The notes: generated by a model not told the origin, from the letters alone. DNA of 64,000 bases from Micromonospora sp. WMMD961 (GCF_029626145.1 NZ_JARUBJ010000002.1:5491501-5555500); one strand, 5' to 3'; counted from the stretch's first letter, positions 48,958-58,069 are shown. Numbers and translations: made by a program.

Positions 48958-50256
48958 ATGCTCATCACTGACGACTTCCTGCCCGTACCGGTGCCGGAGT
49001 CGCTCAGCGCGACCTACCTGGTGCCGATGACGGGGCTGCCGAAGGTCAGCGCGAAGACCGCGGTGGCGGCGCTGACCGGCCGACTGGCCGAGCCGGTGCA
49101 CGGGTTGGCCCGGCAGATGCTGGACAGCCCGCTGATGAGCGTCGACACCCGGCCGATCAGTGAGTTCCCCGAGCTGCCGCCGGACCTGCTCACCGCGTTC
49201 GGCGCGACCGAGGAGCAACTGGCCCGGCTGGCCGCGGCGACCCACCTGGTGGTCGTCCAGGCCGAGTACCGGCCGGGTTGGCCGCCTGCCCACGAGTGGG
49301 CGGCCCGCGCGGTCGCGGCGGCCGTGGCGGAATCCCACGACGGCGACGTGGTGGACGTCTTCGGCCTGCAGTTCCTCGACCCGGCGACCGCGTTGCGCTC
49401 GCTCCCCGACGAGCAGGGCCGCATCCGGCTGGTCGACTGGGTGCTGGTGCCGTACTCGTCCGACACCGAAGGGCTGTGGTTCACCACCAAGGGACTGCGC
49501 CGCTTCGGCCTGTTGGAGTTGCAGACCCAGGGGGTGCCCGACCACCTCACCCGGGCCTGGGGTGCGGTGATGACCGGGGCGGCCCGCCGGCTGCTGCGGG
49601 ACTGGACCGACGGGCTCACCGGCGAGGAGGTCCCGGCGTTCGTGCAGTTGCCGGTGCTCGCGACCGTCACCGGGCACGACATCGCGGTGGCGTACGGCAA
49701 CCCGGAACAGCACGGCGCGACCGCTCCGGTGCTACTGCGCCTGGAACTGGACCCGGCGACCGACCCGGAGGCCGACTCGTTCCTCAGCCTGCGCCCGCCG
49801 GCCGGGCACCCGGGTCCGGACGGGCGCTACTACGCCGCCGCCTGCGCGACCCTGTTCTCCGGGATCCAGCCGGACGTGCGCTACGCCCGATCGGGTGACG
49901 CGATGAGCCAAGCGGTCGACACCGCCCGCGCCGCGCTGGGTGACGTGCGCGCCCGCTTCGTCGCGGGACAACTGCCCGCCGAGTCGCAGTTGGTGGTCAA
50001 GTACGGCCTGCCCGGCGACGACGGCCCGGAGTACGTCTGGGCGGGTGTGACCTCCTGGGAGGTGCCGGAGCGGATCGTCGGGGTGAGCGCCAGCGACGCC
50101 AACACCGACCAGAGCGTCCGCATCGGCGCCCCGGTCGTCGTGGAGACATCCGACGTGGTCGACTGGGCCGTCCTGGACGCCACCGGCGTCATAGAGGGCG
50201 GCTGGACCCAGGCAGTCCTAGACTCCGGCGAACCCCCAACCCCCACAACCCCCTGA
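48958..50256 (+). CDS. Hypothetical protein with C-terminal DUF2314 domain
   Basis: A 432-residue soluble protein without signal peptide. The first 330 residues show no family I know but are well-formed globular sequence (LVVVQAEYRPGWPPAHEWAA, VDVFGLQFLDPATALRSL). Residues about 335-425 resemble DUF2314 (SQLVVKYGLPGDDGPEYVWA, then GVTSWE and VVDWAVLDATGVIEGGW). It has its own promoter after cobS and ends at a palindromic element. The function is unknown. Confidence 0.8.
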   Translation: MLITDDFLPVPVPESLSATYLVPMTGLPKVSAKTAVAALTGRLAEPVHGLARQMLDSPLMSVDTRPISEFPELPPDLLTAFGATEEQLARLAAATHLVVVQAEYRPGWPPAHEWAARAVAAAVAESHDGDVVDVFGLQFLDPATALRSLPDEQGRIRLVDWVLVPYSSDTEGLWFTTKGLRRFGLLELQTQGVPDHLTRAWGAVMTGAARRLLRDWTDGLTGEEVPAFVQLPVLATVTGHDIAVAYGNPEQHGATAPVLLRLELDPATDPEADSFLSLRPPAGHPGPDGRYYAAACATLFSGIQPDVRYARSGDAMSQAVDTARAALGDVRARFVAGQLPAESQLVVKYGLPGDDGPEYVWAGVTSWEVPERIVGVSASDANTDQSVRIGAPVVVETSDVVDWAVLDATGVIEGGWTQAVLDSGEPPTPTTP

Positions 50257-50271
50257 GGCCCCGACACCGGC

Positions 50272-50331
50272 GTTGATCATGAAGTTATCGCCACGACACG
50301 CCGACGCCGTGGCGATAACTTCATGATCGAC
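50272..50331. repeat. Palindromic repeat element (ATGAAGTTAT family) between convergent genes
   Basis: 24-bp arms (50272-50295 and 50308-50331) with one mismatch and a 12-nt loop, core ATGAAGTTATCGCCACG. The same sequence with small changes recurs at 63716-63776. It lies between the DUF2314 gene and gcvT and may terminate both. Confidence 0.85.
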
Positions 50332-50347
50332 CAGGTCTGGGTGGGGG

Positions 50348-51478
50348 TTAGCGCACCGAGGGGGTTACGAAGGGGGGCTTGGTCAGGGTCAGGGGGGCTC
50401 GGCGGCCCCGGATGTCGACCTCGACCTGGTCGCCGTCGGTCAGGTTGGCGTCGGTGTTCACGAGGGCGAGCGCGATGCCCTGCTTGCGGGTCGGGCTGAA
50501 GGTGCCGCTGGTCACCTCGCCGACCTGGGTGTCGCCGACGTGCAGGGTCATCCCGGGCCGCGGAATGGCCCGGTCGACGGCCACCAGGCCGCGCAGCGTA
50601 CGCCGGGGCCCGGCGGCCTTCTCGGCGAGCAACACGTCGCGACCCCAGAAGGCCGGCTTGCCCCAACCGACCGCCCAACCGGATCGGGCCTGCACCGGGC
50701 TGATGTCCAGGGAGAGATCCTGCCCGTGCAGCGGGTAGCCCATCTCGGTCCGCAGCGTGTCCCGGGCAGCCAGGCCGCAGGCGCGCAGCTCGAACGCCTC
50801 GCCGGCGGCGAAGAGCGCATCCCAGACGGCGACCGCGTGCTCCGCCGGCACCACCAGCTCGTAGCCCAGCTCACCCGTGTAGCCGGTACGGCAGACGGTC
50901 AGCTCCACCCCGGCCAGGCTCGCGGCGGAGAAGCTCATGTAGTCGTGCTCGGTGGGCAGGCCGAGGGCGGCCAACAATTCCGCCGAGCGGGGGCCCTGCA
51001 CGGCCAGCACGGCGTACGCCTCGTGCTCGTCGGTGACGGTGACCTGCGCGGGCGCGGCGGCGCGCAACCGGCGCACCACCTCGGCGGTGTTCGCGGCGTT
51101 CGGGATGAGGAAGACGTGGTCGTCGGCGTACAGGTAGGCGATGATGTCGTCCACCACACCGCCGGTGGCGTCGTCGCAGCAGAGCGTGTACTGCGCCCGG
51201 CCGGGGCCGATCCGGCCCAGGTCGTTGCTGAGGCAGGCGTTGACGAAGTCGGCCGCACCAGCGCCGGTCACCCGGGCCTTGCCCAGGTGTGACACGTCGA
51301 AGACCCCGACCGCGGTCCGGACGGCGGTGTGCTCCTTGAGTACGCCACCGCCGGCGTACTCCAGCGGCATCTCCCAACCGCCGAAGGGAGCGAACTTGGC
51401 GCCGGCGGCGGTGTGCCGCTCGTGCAGCGGGGAACGTCGCAGCCGGGTCGCGGCGGCGGCGGAGGTCACGTCGGTCAT
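50348..51478 (-). CDS. gcvT: Aminomethyltransferase (glycine cleavage T protein)
   Basis: A 376-residue folate enzyme that releases ammonia from the aminomethyl-lipoyl H protein and makes methylene-tetrahydrofolate. Typical segments are HERHTAAGAKFAPFGGWEMP, VGVFDVSHLGKARVTG, RTGYTGELGYELVVP, LAARDTLRTEMGYPLHGQDL and the C-terminal GEVTSGTFSPTRKQGIALAL. A TAAGTT box plus 7 nt precedes the ATG, so the message is probably leaderless and has no glycine riboswitch. gcvH and gcvP are not in the window. Confidence 0.96.
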   Translation of the reverse strand: MTDVTSAAAATRLRRSPLHERHTAAGAKFAPFGGWEMPLEYAGGGVLKEHTAVRTAVGVFDVSHLGKARVTGAGAADFVNACLSNDLGRIGPGRAQYTLCCDDATGGVVDDIIAYLYADDHVFLIPNAANTAEVVRRLRAAAPAQVTVTDEHEAYAVLAVQGPRSAELLAALGLPTEHDYMSFSAASLAGVELTVCRTGYTGELGYELVVPAEHAVAVWDALFAAGEAFELRACGLAARDTLRTEMGYPLHGQDLSLDISPVQARSGWAVGWGKPAFWGRDVLLAEKAAGPRRTLRGLVAVDRAIPRPGMTLHVGDTQVGEVTSGTFSPTRKQGIALALVNTDANLTDGDQVEVDIRGRRAPLTLTKPPFVTPSVR

Positions 51479-51485
51479 GGGTGGC

Positions 51486-51491
51486 AACTTA
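51486..51491 (-). promoter_or_regulatory. -10 box TAAGTT, leaderless promoter of gcvT
   Basis: On the minus strand TAAGTT plus 7 nt reaches ATG 51478. Confidence 0.55.
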
Positions 51492-51639
51492 CCGGGGGCA
51501 ACGTGGCTGGTTAGCATCGGCGGAGCCCGCTGACCCGGTCAGCGGGACAACCATGACGTCCGGCGGGTAGGTTCCGCCGGAGACCTTCACCGCCGGTACG
51601 CGACGCCGCGACCGGCCCGGCCCGCCCGGAGTAGCTTCA

Positions 51640-53214
51640 GTGACAGCACCCCGCACCACCAACCTGAGCCTGGTCGACACCGACCCGGCCGAGCTCGCCG
51701 TCGACGCGATCGTCATCGGCCTGCACAGCCAGACCGGAGAGCAGGACGCCACCAGCGGCCTCGCCGGCACCCTGCTGCTCGCCAGTGGCGCGGAGAGCAT
51801 CGCCGCCGCCTTCGACGGCAAGCTGACCGAGACCCTCGCGCTACTCGGCGCTACCGGCGGGCCGGGTGAGGTCGTCAAGCTGGCCACGTTGGGCACCGTG
51901 ACCGCCCCACTGGTCGTCGCGGTCGGGCTCGGCCCGGAGCCGTCCGGCGCCGCCCCGGCCCCGGAGACGCTGCGCCGAGCCGCCGGTGCGGCGGTCCGGG
52001 CACTGGCCGGCGCACCGAAGGTCGCGTTGGCCCTGCCGCTGCCGGACGACGCGGACGCGTCGGCGGAGCTGCGCGCGGTCGCCGAGGGTGCGCTGCTCGG
52101 CGGGTACCGGTTCGCCGGCTACAAGACCCGCCCCCAGCCGACCCGGCGGGAGCCGGTGGCCGAGGTGCTCATCGCGGTGCCGGACGCCGGTGACGCGGGC
52201 GCCCAGGCAGAGGTCACCCGGGCCCAGGCGGTGGCGGGCGCGGTCCGCACCAGCCGGGACTGGGTGAACACCGCCCCGAACGAGCTGCGTCCGCCGTCGT
52301 TCGCCGACGCGGTCGCCGACGCCGCCCGCGCGGCGGGTCTCGACGTCGAGGTGCTGGACGAGGCGGCGCTGGTGGCCGGTGGGTACGGCGGCATCGTCGC
52401 TGTCGGGCAGGGCTCGGAGGCGCCGCCGCGCCTGGTGAAGCTCACCTACACGCCGCAGAACGGTGGCAACGGCAAGCGGGTCGCGCTGGTCGGCAAGGGC
52501 ATCACCTTCGACACCGGCGGCATCTCGATCAAGCCGGCGCAGGGCATGTGGGAGATGAAGTCCGACATGGCGGGCGCCGCAGCGGTCGGCGCGGCCATGC
52601 TGGCGATCGCCGCGCTGAAGCCGTCGGTGGCGGTCAGCGGCTACCTGCCGATGGCGGAGAACATGCCGTCGGGCACCAGCTACCGCCCGGGTGACGTGAT
52701 CACCATGTTCAACGGCAAGCGGGTCGAGGTGCTCAACACCGACGCCGAGGGCCGCATGGTGCTGGGCGACGCCATGGCCCGCGCCTGCGCGGACGGCACC
52801 GACTACCTGTTCGAGACCTCCACCCTGACCGGCGGTCAGGTCGTCGCGCTGGGTAAGCGGATGGCCGGTGTGATGGGCACCCCGGAGCTGTGCGACCGGG
52901 TCCAGGCGGCCGGGGACGCGGTCGGCGAGCCGGCCTGGCCGATGCCGCTGCCCGACGACGTGCGTAAGGGCATGGAGTCCGACGTGGCGGACATCTCGCA
53001 GGTCAACGCCGGGATGGACCGGGCCGGTCACATGCTGCAGGGCGGTGTGTTCCTGCGCGAGTTCGTCACCGACGACGTGGCCTGGGCGCACATCGACATC
53101 GCCGGGCCGGGCTACCACTCCGGCGAGCCGACCGGCTACTGGACCAAGGGTGGCACCGGCGTCCCGGTCCGCACCCTGGTGCAGCTCGTCGAGGACGTCG
53201 CCGCCAACGGCTGA
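51640..53214 (+). CDS. pepA: Leucyl aminopeptidase (M17)
   Basis: A 524-residue two-metal exopeptidase. The metal and catalytic segments are KGITFDTGGISIKPAQGMWE, MKSDMAGAAAVGAAML and the family signature NTDAEGRMVLGDA. The N-terminal third is the regulatory domain. It removes N-terminal residues in the cytoplasm, and some relatives also bind DNA or process glutathione-like conjugates. GTG start with GGAG upstream, and a TAGGTT box (51568-51573) predicts a leader of about 60 nt. It is followed at once by a perfect palindrome. Rv2213 (pepB) has the same position next to gcvT. Confidence 0.95.
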   Translation: MTAPRTTNLSLVDTDPAELAVDAIVIGLHSQTGEQDATSGLAGTLLLASGAESIAAAFDGKLTETLALLGATGGPGEVVKLATLGTVTAPLVVAVGLGPEPSGAAPAPETLRRAAGAAVRALAGAPKVALALPLPDDADASAELRAVAEGALLGGYRFAGYKTRPQPTRREPVAEVLIAVPDAGDAGAQAEVTRAQAVAGAVRTSRDWVNTAPNELRPPSFADAVADAARAAGLDVEVLDEAALVAGGYGGIVAVGQGSEAPPRLVKLTYTPQNGGNGKRVALVGKGITFDTGGISIKPAQGMWEMKSDMAGAAAVGAAMLAIAALKPSVAVSGYLPMAENMPSGTSYRPGDVITMFNGKRVEVLNTDAEGRMVLGDAMARACADGTDYLFETSTLTGGQVVALGKRMAGVMGTPELCDRVQAAGDAVGEPAWPMPLPDDVRKGMESDVADISQVNAGMDRAGHMLQGGVFLREFVTDDVAWAHIDIAGPGYHSGEPTGYWTKGGTGVPVRTLVQLVEDVAANG

Positions 53215-53273
53215 GATGTAAGGAAGGGCCCCTTATTAACGCTGAGCGTTAATAAGGGGCCCTTCCTTACATC
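53215..53273. repeat. Perfect 28-bp inverted repeat directly between pepA and the next gene
   Basis: Arms 53215-53242 and 53246-53273 are exact complements around the 3-nt loop TGA, with core AAGGAAGGGCCCCTTATTAA. The repeat begins at the base after the pepA stop and overlaps the stop of the convergent gene. It is an AT-containing, very stable hairpin, likely a mobile-type short repeat that serves as a two-way terminator. Confidence 0.85.
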
Positions 53274-53601
53274 AGTACTGCTCGGGGCGACGTTTGCGGC
53301 GCTCGTTGAAGTCGCGCATCCGCTGCGGGTAGCCCATCAGCCGCACGTCGTACACCGGGATGCCCATCCGGTACGCGAAGCGCCGCGCGCCGTCCGGGCC
53401 GTCGATGCGCCGACGCGTCCACTCCCCGTCGTCGGCGATCAGGATGACAGTGGTCTCCGTCACCGTCGTCCGGGGCTCGATGTACGCCTCGACGCCGCGC
53501 CGGCTCCGGATGAAGTTCTCCAGATGCTCCAGATCGCCACGGTCGGCGGCACGGTCATGGCTCGGCACAGCCGTCTGCTTGCGGCGCCGGAACAACCCCA
53601 C
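53272..53601 (-). CDS. Conserved hypothetical protein
   Basis: A 109-residue protein (FRRRKQTAVPSHDRAADRGD, then HLENFIRSRRGVEAYIEPRT, VILIADDGEWTRRRIDGPDG, IPVYDVRLMGYPQRM). It appears to be a small alpha/beta domain with basic ends. I recall near-identical actinobacterial proteins without known function beside pepA or lpd genes. GTG start with GGGAGA at 8 nt. Its stop lies in the perfect palindrome. A TACCCT box at about 53640-53646 (minus) may be its promoter. Confidence 0.8.
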   Translation of the reverse strand: MGLFRRRKQTAVPSHDRAADRGDLEHLENFIRSRRGVEAYIEPRTTVTETTVILIADDGEWTRRRIDGPDGARRFAYRMGIPVYDVRLMGYPQRMRDFNERRKRRPEQY

Positions 53602-53780
53602 CGGTTCTCTCCCCCAGCTTTATGTCATCGACAACGGTGCCAAGGGTACGTGTCGATGACGTGTCGTTGGGCACCTCGGTACGCACCCTGTGCCCGGTGG
53701 TGACAAGATGACCGAGGTGGGGTGTGTCCGTGTTACAACCCCGTGACCCCCGATGCAGCGACGCGACCTGGGAGTTGGAC

Positions 53781-55172
53781 GTGAGCGAGCCGAACGAAGC
53801 GACCTTCGACATCGTCATTCTCGGAGGTGGCAGCGGCGGCTACGCGACCGCGCTGCGCGCCGTCCAGCTGGGCCTGAAGGTCGCGCTGGTGGAGAAGGGC
53901 AAGCTCGGCGGGACCTGCCTGCACAACGGCTGCATCCCGACGAAGGCCCTGCTGCACGCCGCCGAGATCGCCGACCAGGCCCGCGAGTCGGAGCAGTTCG
54001 GTGTGAAGGCCGAGCTGATCGGCATCGACATGGCCGGGGTGAACTCGTACAAGGACGGCGTGATCGCCCGCCTGTACAAGGGCCTGCAGGGCATGTTGAA
54101 GGGCAACAAGTCGATCACCATCGTCGAGGGCCACGGCAAGCTGGTCGGCAAGAACGTCGTCGAGGTGGACGGCAAGCGCTACACCGGCCGCAACATCGTG
54201 CTGGCTTCCGGCTCGTACGCGAAGAGCCTGCCCGGCCTGGAGGTCGACGGCGAGCGGATCATCACCAGCGACCACGCGCTCACGATGGACCGGGTGCCGT
54301 CGTCGGTGATCGTGCTCGGTGGCGGCGTGATCGGCGTCGAGTTCGCCAGCGTGTGGAAGTCCTTCGGTGTGGACGTGACGATCGTCGAGGCGCTGCCCCG
54401 GCTGGTCGCCGCCGAGGACGAGGAGTCGTCGAAGGCGCTGGAGCGGGCGTTCCGCAAGCGGAAGATCAACTTCAAGGTCGGCAAGCCGTTCGAGACTGTC
54501 GAGAAGACCGAGAGCGGCGTCAAGCTCACCATTCAGGGCGGCGAGACCGTCGAGGCCGAGCTGCTGCTGGTCGCCGTCGGTCGCGGCCCGAACACCGCCA
54601 ACCTCGGGTACGAGGAGCAGGGCGTGAAGATGGACCGCGGCTACGTGCTGACCGACGAGCGGCTGCGCACCAGCGTGCCGAACGTCTACGCGGTCGGCGA
54701 CATCGTGCCCGGCCTCCAGCTCGCGCACCGGGGCTTCCAGCAGGGCATCTTCGTGGCCGAGGAGATCGCCGGGCAGACCCCGGCCGTGATCGACGAGGTC
54801 GGCATCCCGCGCGTCACCTACTGCGACCCGGAGCTGGCGTCGGTGGGCCTGACCGAGGCGAAGGCCAAGGAGCAGTACGGCGCCGACAAGGTCAAGACGT
54901 ACAACTACAACCTGGGTGGCAACGGCAAGAGCCAGATCCTCAAGACCACCGGCTTCGTCAAGCTGGTCCGGGTGGAGGACGGCCCGGTCGTCGGCGTACA
55001 CATGATCGGCGCTCGGGTCGGTGAGCTGATCGGTGAGGCTCAGCTCATCTACAACTGGGAGGCCTACCCGGCGGAGGTCGCCCAGCTCGTGCACGCCCAC
55101 CCGACCCAGAACGAGGCCCTGGGCGAGGCGCACCTGGCCCTCGCCGGCAAGCCGCTGCACGCGCACGCCTGA
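53781..55172 (+). CDS. lpdA: Dihydrolipoyl dehydrogenase (E3)
   Basis: A 463-residue FAD enzyme that reoxidises dihydrolipoyl groups with NAD. The FAD loop is IVILGGGSGGYATALRA, the redox disulphide GGTCLHNGCIPTKALLHAAE, the NAD loop VIVLGGGVIGVEFASVW, the second FAD motif VYAVGDIVPGLQLAHRG, and the catalytic His/Glu pair VHAHPTQNEALGEAHLAL. GTG 53781 is supported by GGGAG at 6 nt and gives MSEPNEATFD. An earlier in-frame ATG-like extension lacks a site. The E2 gene follows after 64 nt, so both serve the same 2-oxo-acid dehydrogenase complex. Confidence 0.96.
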   Translation: MSEPNEATFDIVILGGGSGGYATALRAVQLGLKVALVEKGKLGGTCLHNGCIPTKALLHAAEIADQARESEQFGVKAELIGIDMAGVNSYKDGVIARLYKGLQGMLKGNKSITIVEGHGKLVGKNVVEVDGKRYTGRNIVLASGSYAKSLPGLEVDGERIITSDHALTMDRVPSSVIVLGGGVIGVEFASVWKSFGVDVTIVEALPRLVAAEDEESSKALERAFRKRKINFKVGKPFETVEKTESGVKLTIQGGETVEAELLLVAVGRGPNTANLGYEEQGVKMDRGYVLTDERLRTSVPNVYAVGDIVPGLQLAHRGFQQGIFVAEEIAGQTPAVIDEVGIPRVTYCDPELASVGLTEAKAKEQYGADKVKTYNYNLGGNGKSQILKTTGFVKLVRVEDGPVVGVHMIGARVGELIGEAQLIYNWEAYPAEVAQLVHAHPTQNEALGEAHLALAGKPLHAHA

Positions 55173-55236
55173 CAATCAACCGCGGCGTCCGGCGACGGGC
55201 GAAGATCCCACCAGGGAATGAAGGAGTCTGGAGAAA

Positions 55237-57072
55237 ATGCCGGTATCGGTCACCATGCCTCGGCTCGGCGAGAGCGTCACCGAGGGCACCGTCACTCGCT
55301 GGCTCAAGCAGGAAGGCGACACGGTCGAGGTCGACGAGCCCCTGCTCGAGGTCTCCACCGACAAGGTCGACACCGAGATCCCGTCGCCCGCGGCGGGCGT
55401 GCTGAGCCGGATCGTGGTCGGTGAGGACGAGACCGCCGAGGTCGGCAGTGAACTCGCCGTCATCGCCGGCGAGGGCGAGTCCGCCGGTGGCGGCGAGGCC
55501 GCCCCGCAGGAGCAGGCCCCGGCCGAGGCGGTCGAGCCGGCCGCCGAGCCGACCGCCGCCGCCGAGGGCACCGCCGACCAGGTGGCCCAGGACGAGGCTC
55601 CGAGCGAGGCGCCGGCTCCGGCCGCCGCGTCGTCGGGCGAGGGCACCGCGGTGAAGATGCCGGCCCTGGGCGAGAGCGTCACCGAGGGCACCGTCACCCG
55701 CTGGCTCAAGCAGGTCGGCGAGACCATCGAGGTCGACGAGCCGCTGCTGGAGGTCTCCACCGACAAGGTGGACACCGAGATCCCGTCGCCGGTCGCCGGC
55801 ACGGTGCTGGAGATCAAGGTCGCCGAGGACGAGACCGCCGCTGTCGGCGCCGACCTGGCGATCATCGGCGCGGCCGGCGGGGCTCCCGCGCAGGCGAAGC
55901 CCGAGCCGAAGCCCGAGCCCCAGGCGGAGGCCAAGCCGGCGCCGAAGGCCGAGCCGAAGCCGGAGCCGAAGGTCCAGGAGCCGACGCCGGGCATGTCGTA
56001 CAACGAGCCGGCCGCGGAGACCGAGAGTTCGGCGCAGCCGGCGAAGACCGAGCAGGCCTCGCAGCCTGCCGCGCCGGCCTCGACGCCGCCGCGTCCGTCC
56101 GCCCCGGTGCAGGGTGGCGGCGAGGAGGCCGCCGGGTACGTGACCCCGCTGGTGCGCAAGCTCGCCGCCGAGCACGGTGTGGACCTGGCCGCGCTCAACG
56201 GCACCGGCGTCGGTGGCCGGATCCGCAAGCAGGACGTGCTGGAGGCTGCCGAGAAGGCGAAGGCGGCGCCGGCCCAGGCTGCTCAGCCGAGTGCCGCGCC
56301 GTCGGCCGCTGCGGCGAAGCCGGCCGTCAAGCCGGAGCCCAGCGCGAAGCGGGGCACCACGGAGAAGCTGCCGCGGATCCGGGCGACCATCGCCAAGCGG
56401 ATGCAGCAGTCGCTGCACGAGACGGCGCAGCTGACCACTGTCGTCGAGGTGGACGTCACCAAGGTCGCCAAGCTGCGGACGAAGGCCAAGGACTCGTTCC
56501 AGGCCAAGCACGGCGTGAAGCTGTCCTTCCTGCCGTTCTTCGCCCTCGCCGCCATCGAGGCGCTGCAGACCCACCCGATCATCCAGGCCAGCATGGACCT
56601 GGAGGGTGGCACGATCACCTACCCGGCTGCCGAGCACCTCGGCATCGCTGTGGACACCGAGCGCGGTCTGCTCGTGCCGGTCATCCACAACGCCGGTGAC
56701 CTCAACATGGGCGGCATCGCCAAGCGGATCGCCGACCTGGCCGAGCGCACCCGGGCCAACAAGATCACCCCGGACGAGATGGCCGGGGCGACCTTCACGC
56801 TGACCAACACCGGCAGCCGGGGTGCCCTCTTCGACACCCCGATCGTGCCGTCGCCGCAGTCGGCGATGCTCGGCACGGGTGCCGTGGTGAAGCGGCCGGT
56901 AGTGGTGAACGACCCGGAGCTGGGCGAGGTCATCGCGGTCCGGTCGATGGTCTACCTGGCCATGTCGTACGACCACCGGCTGATCGACGGCGCCGACGCG
57001 GCCCGCTTCCTGACCGCGGTCAAGGAGCGGCTGGAGGGCGGCAACTTCGAGTCGGAGCTGGGCCTGTCCTGA
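55237..57072 (+). CDS. sucB: 2-oxo-acid dehydrogenase E2 (dihydrolipoamide acyltransferase) with two lipoyl domains
   Basis: A 611-residue core protein. Two lipoyl domains lie at about residues 2-75 and 138-212, each with the lipoylated lysine in STDKVDTEIPSP. Pro/Ala/Glu-rich linkers follow, then the E3/E1-binding domain at about 300-340 (YVTPLVRKLAAEHGVDLAAL), and the catalytic domain from about 375, ending in the active-site pattern MSYDHRLIDGADAARFL (DHRxxDG). Actinobacterial genomes call it SucB or DlaT, and it may serve pyruvate and 2-oxoglutarate dehydrogenases. The ATG has GGAG/GGAGA sites. A strong hairpin follows. Confidence 0.94.
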   Translation: MPVSVTMPRLGESVTEGTVTRWLKQEGDTVEVDEPLLEVSTDKVDTEIPSPAAGVLSRIVVGEDETAEVGSELAVIAGEGESAGGGEAAPQEQAPAEAVEPAAEPTAAAEGTADQVAQDEAPSEAPAPAAASSGEGTAVKMPALGESVTEGTVTRWLKQVGETIEVDEPLLEVSTDKVDTEIPSPVAGTVLEIKVAEDETAAVGADLAIIGAAGGAPAQAKPEPKPEPQAEAKPAPKAEPKPEPKVQEPTPGMSYNEPAAETESSAQPAKTEQASQPAAPASTPPRPSAPVQGGGEEAAGYVTPLVRKLAAEHGVDLAALNGTGVGGRIRKQDVLEAAEKAKAAPAQAAQPSAAPSAAAAKPAVKPEPSAKRGTTEKLPRIRATIAKRMQQSLHETAQLTTVVEVDVTKVAKLRTKAKDSFQAKHGVKLSFLPFFALAAIEALQTHPIIQASMDLEGGTITYPAAEHLGIAVDTERGLLVPVIHNAGDLNMGGIAKRIADLAERTRANKITPDEMAGATFTLTNTGSRGALFDTPIVPSPQSAMLGTGAVVKRPVVVNDPELGEVIAVRSMVYLAMSYDHRLIDGADAARFLTAVKERLEGGNFESELGLS

Positions 57073-57087
57073 TCCGTCTGCACGCCG

Positions 57088-57122
57088 AAAGGGCGCCCCG
57101 GTCGTCGACCGGGGCGCCCTTT
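57088..57122. terminator. Perfect 16-bp hairpin terminator after E2
   Basis: AAAGGGCGCCCCGGTC (57088-57103) and its complement (57107-57122) with a 3-nt loop, ending in T residues. It lies between convergent sucB and the SDR gene and looks like a rho-independent two-way terminator. Confidence 0.85.
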
Positions 57123-57133
57123 CCGTTCCGGCC

Positions 57134-58069
57134 TCAGCTCTTGAGCAGGGCGGTCGACACCTGCCAGAGCCGCTCGGCGGCCTCCGGGTCCAGCGCGTAG
57201 TCAGCGACCCCGGTCCGCTGGCCCGGCTGGGCGGGTGCGGCCTGCTGGCAGTCCTCGAAGTAACGCCCGCCCACCTCGTCGAGCAGTGGTGACGCGGCGA
57301 CCAGGACGGAGGTGGCGGCACCCTGCTCGACGGTCTTCCAGGCCGCCGCGTTGCCCGCCCGTATCCGGTTCAGCTCCTCCTCGCTGACGTAACGCTGCAG
57401 GTTGGTCCGGATCGCACCGGGCGTCAGCGAGTTGGTGAAGATGCCGTCGTCGGACCAGCGGCGGGTCGCCTCCACGGCGAACAGCACGTTGGCCGTCTTG
57501 GACTGCCCGTACGCCTGCCACGGCTCGTACTCCCGGCGCTCGTACTGGATGTCCTCGAAGACCACCGGTGAGCGCAGGTGGGCGGCGGAGCTGACCGAGA
57601 CGATCCGGGCCCCGTCACCGGCCGCGAGTGCCGGGCGGAGCCCGGTGGCGAGCGCGAAGTGCCCCAGGTGGTTGGTGGCGAACTGCATCTCCCAGCCCTG
57701 TGGCGTGCGGGACAGGGGCGCGGCCATGATGCCGGCGTTGTTCACCAGGATGTGCAGCGGGCCGTCCCAGTTGGCGACGAAGTCGGCTATCGAGCCCTGG
57801 TCGGCGAGGTCGAGCGGGGCGACCAGGACCCGGTCGTTGCCGGTGGTGCCGGTGATGTCGTCGGCGACCTTCTGGCCGGCGTCGGGGTTGCGGACCGCCA
57901 GGGTGACCTCCGCCCCGGCGCCGGCCAGCGCGCGGGCTGTCTCCACACCGATGCCGGACGACCCACCGGTCACGATCGCCCGTCGCCGGACGAGGTCGAC
58001 GCCCTGGATCACCTCCGTGGCGGTGGAGTGATGGGTGAACGAGGTGGTGATCGGGTTGTTCGTGGTCAT
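57134..58069 (-). CDS. Short-chain dehydrogenase/reductase (retinol dehydrogenase-like)
   Basis: A 311-residue classical SDR. The cofactor loop is AIVTGGSSGIGVETARAL, the structural NNAG is in LVNNAGIMAAPL, the catalytic serine is in IVSVSSAAHLRS, and the active-site YGQSK follows. TNHLGHFALATGL and the length resemble the WWOX/retinol dehydrogenase-like bacterial group that often prefers NADP. The substrate is unknown. It is the first gene of the 57.1-62.5 kb redox group that interrupts the order conserved with mycobacteria. Confidence 0.92.
   Translation of the reverse strand: MTTNNPITTSFTHHSTATEVIQGVDLVRRRAIVTGGSSGIGVETARALAGAGAEVTLAVRNPDAGQKVADDITGTTGNDRVLVAPLDLADQGSIADFVANWDGPLHILVNNAGIMAAPLSRTPQGWEMQFATNHLGHFALATGLRPALAAGDGARIVSVSSAAHLRSPVVFEDIQYERREYEPWQAYGQSKTANVLFAVEATRRWSDDGIFTNSLTPGAIRTNLQRYVSEEELNRIRAGNAAAWKTVEQGAATSVLVAASPLLDEVGGRYFEDCQQAAPAQPGQRTGVADYALDPEAAERLWQVSTALLKS

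Noticed and set aside
51479..51639. Possible glycine riboswitch before gcvT
   Set aside because: The TAAGTT box 7 nt before the ATG leaves no leader, and no riboswitch pattern was seen in the short divergent region.
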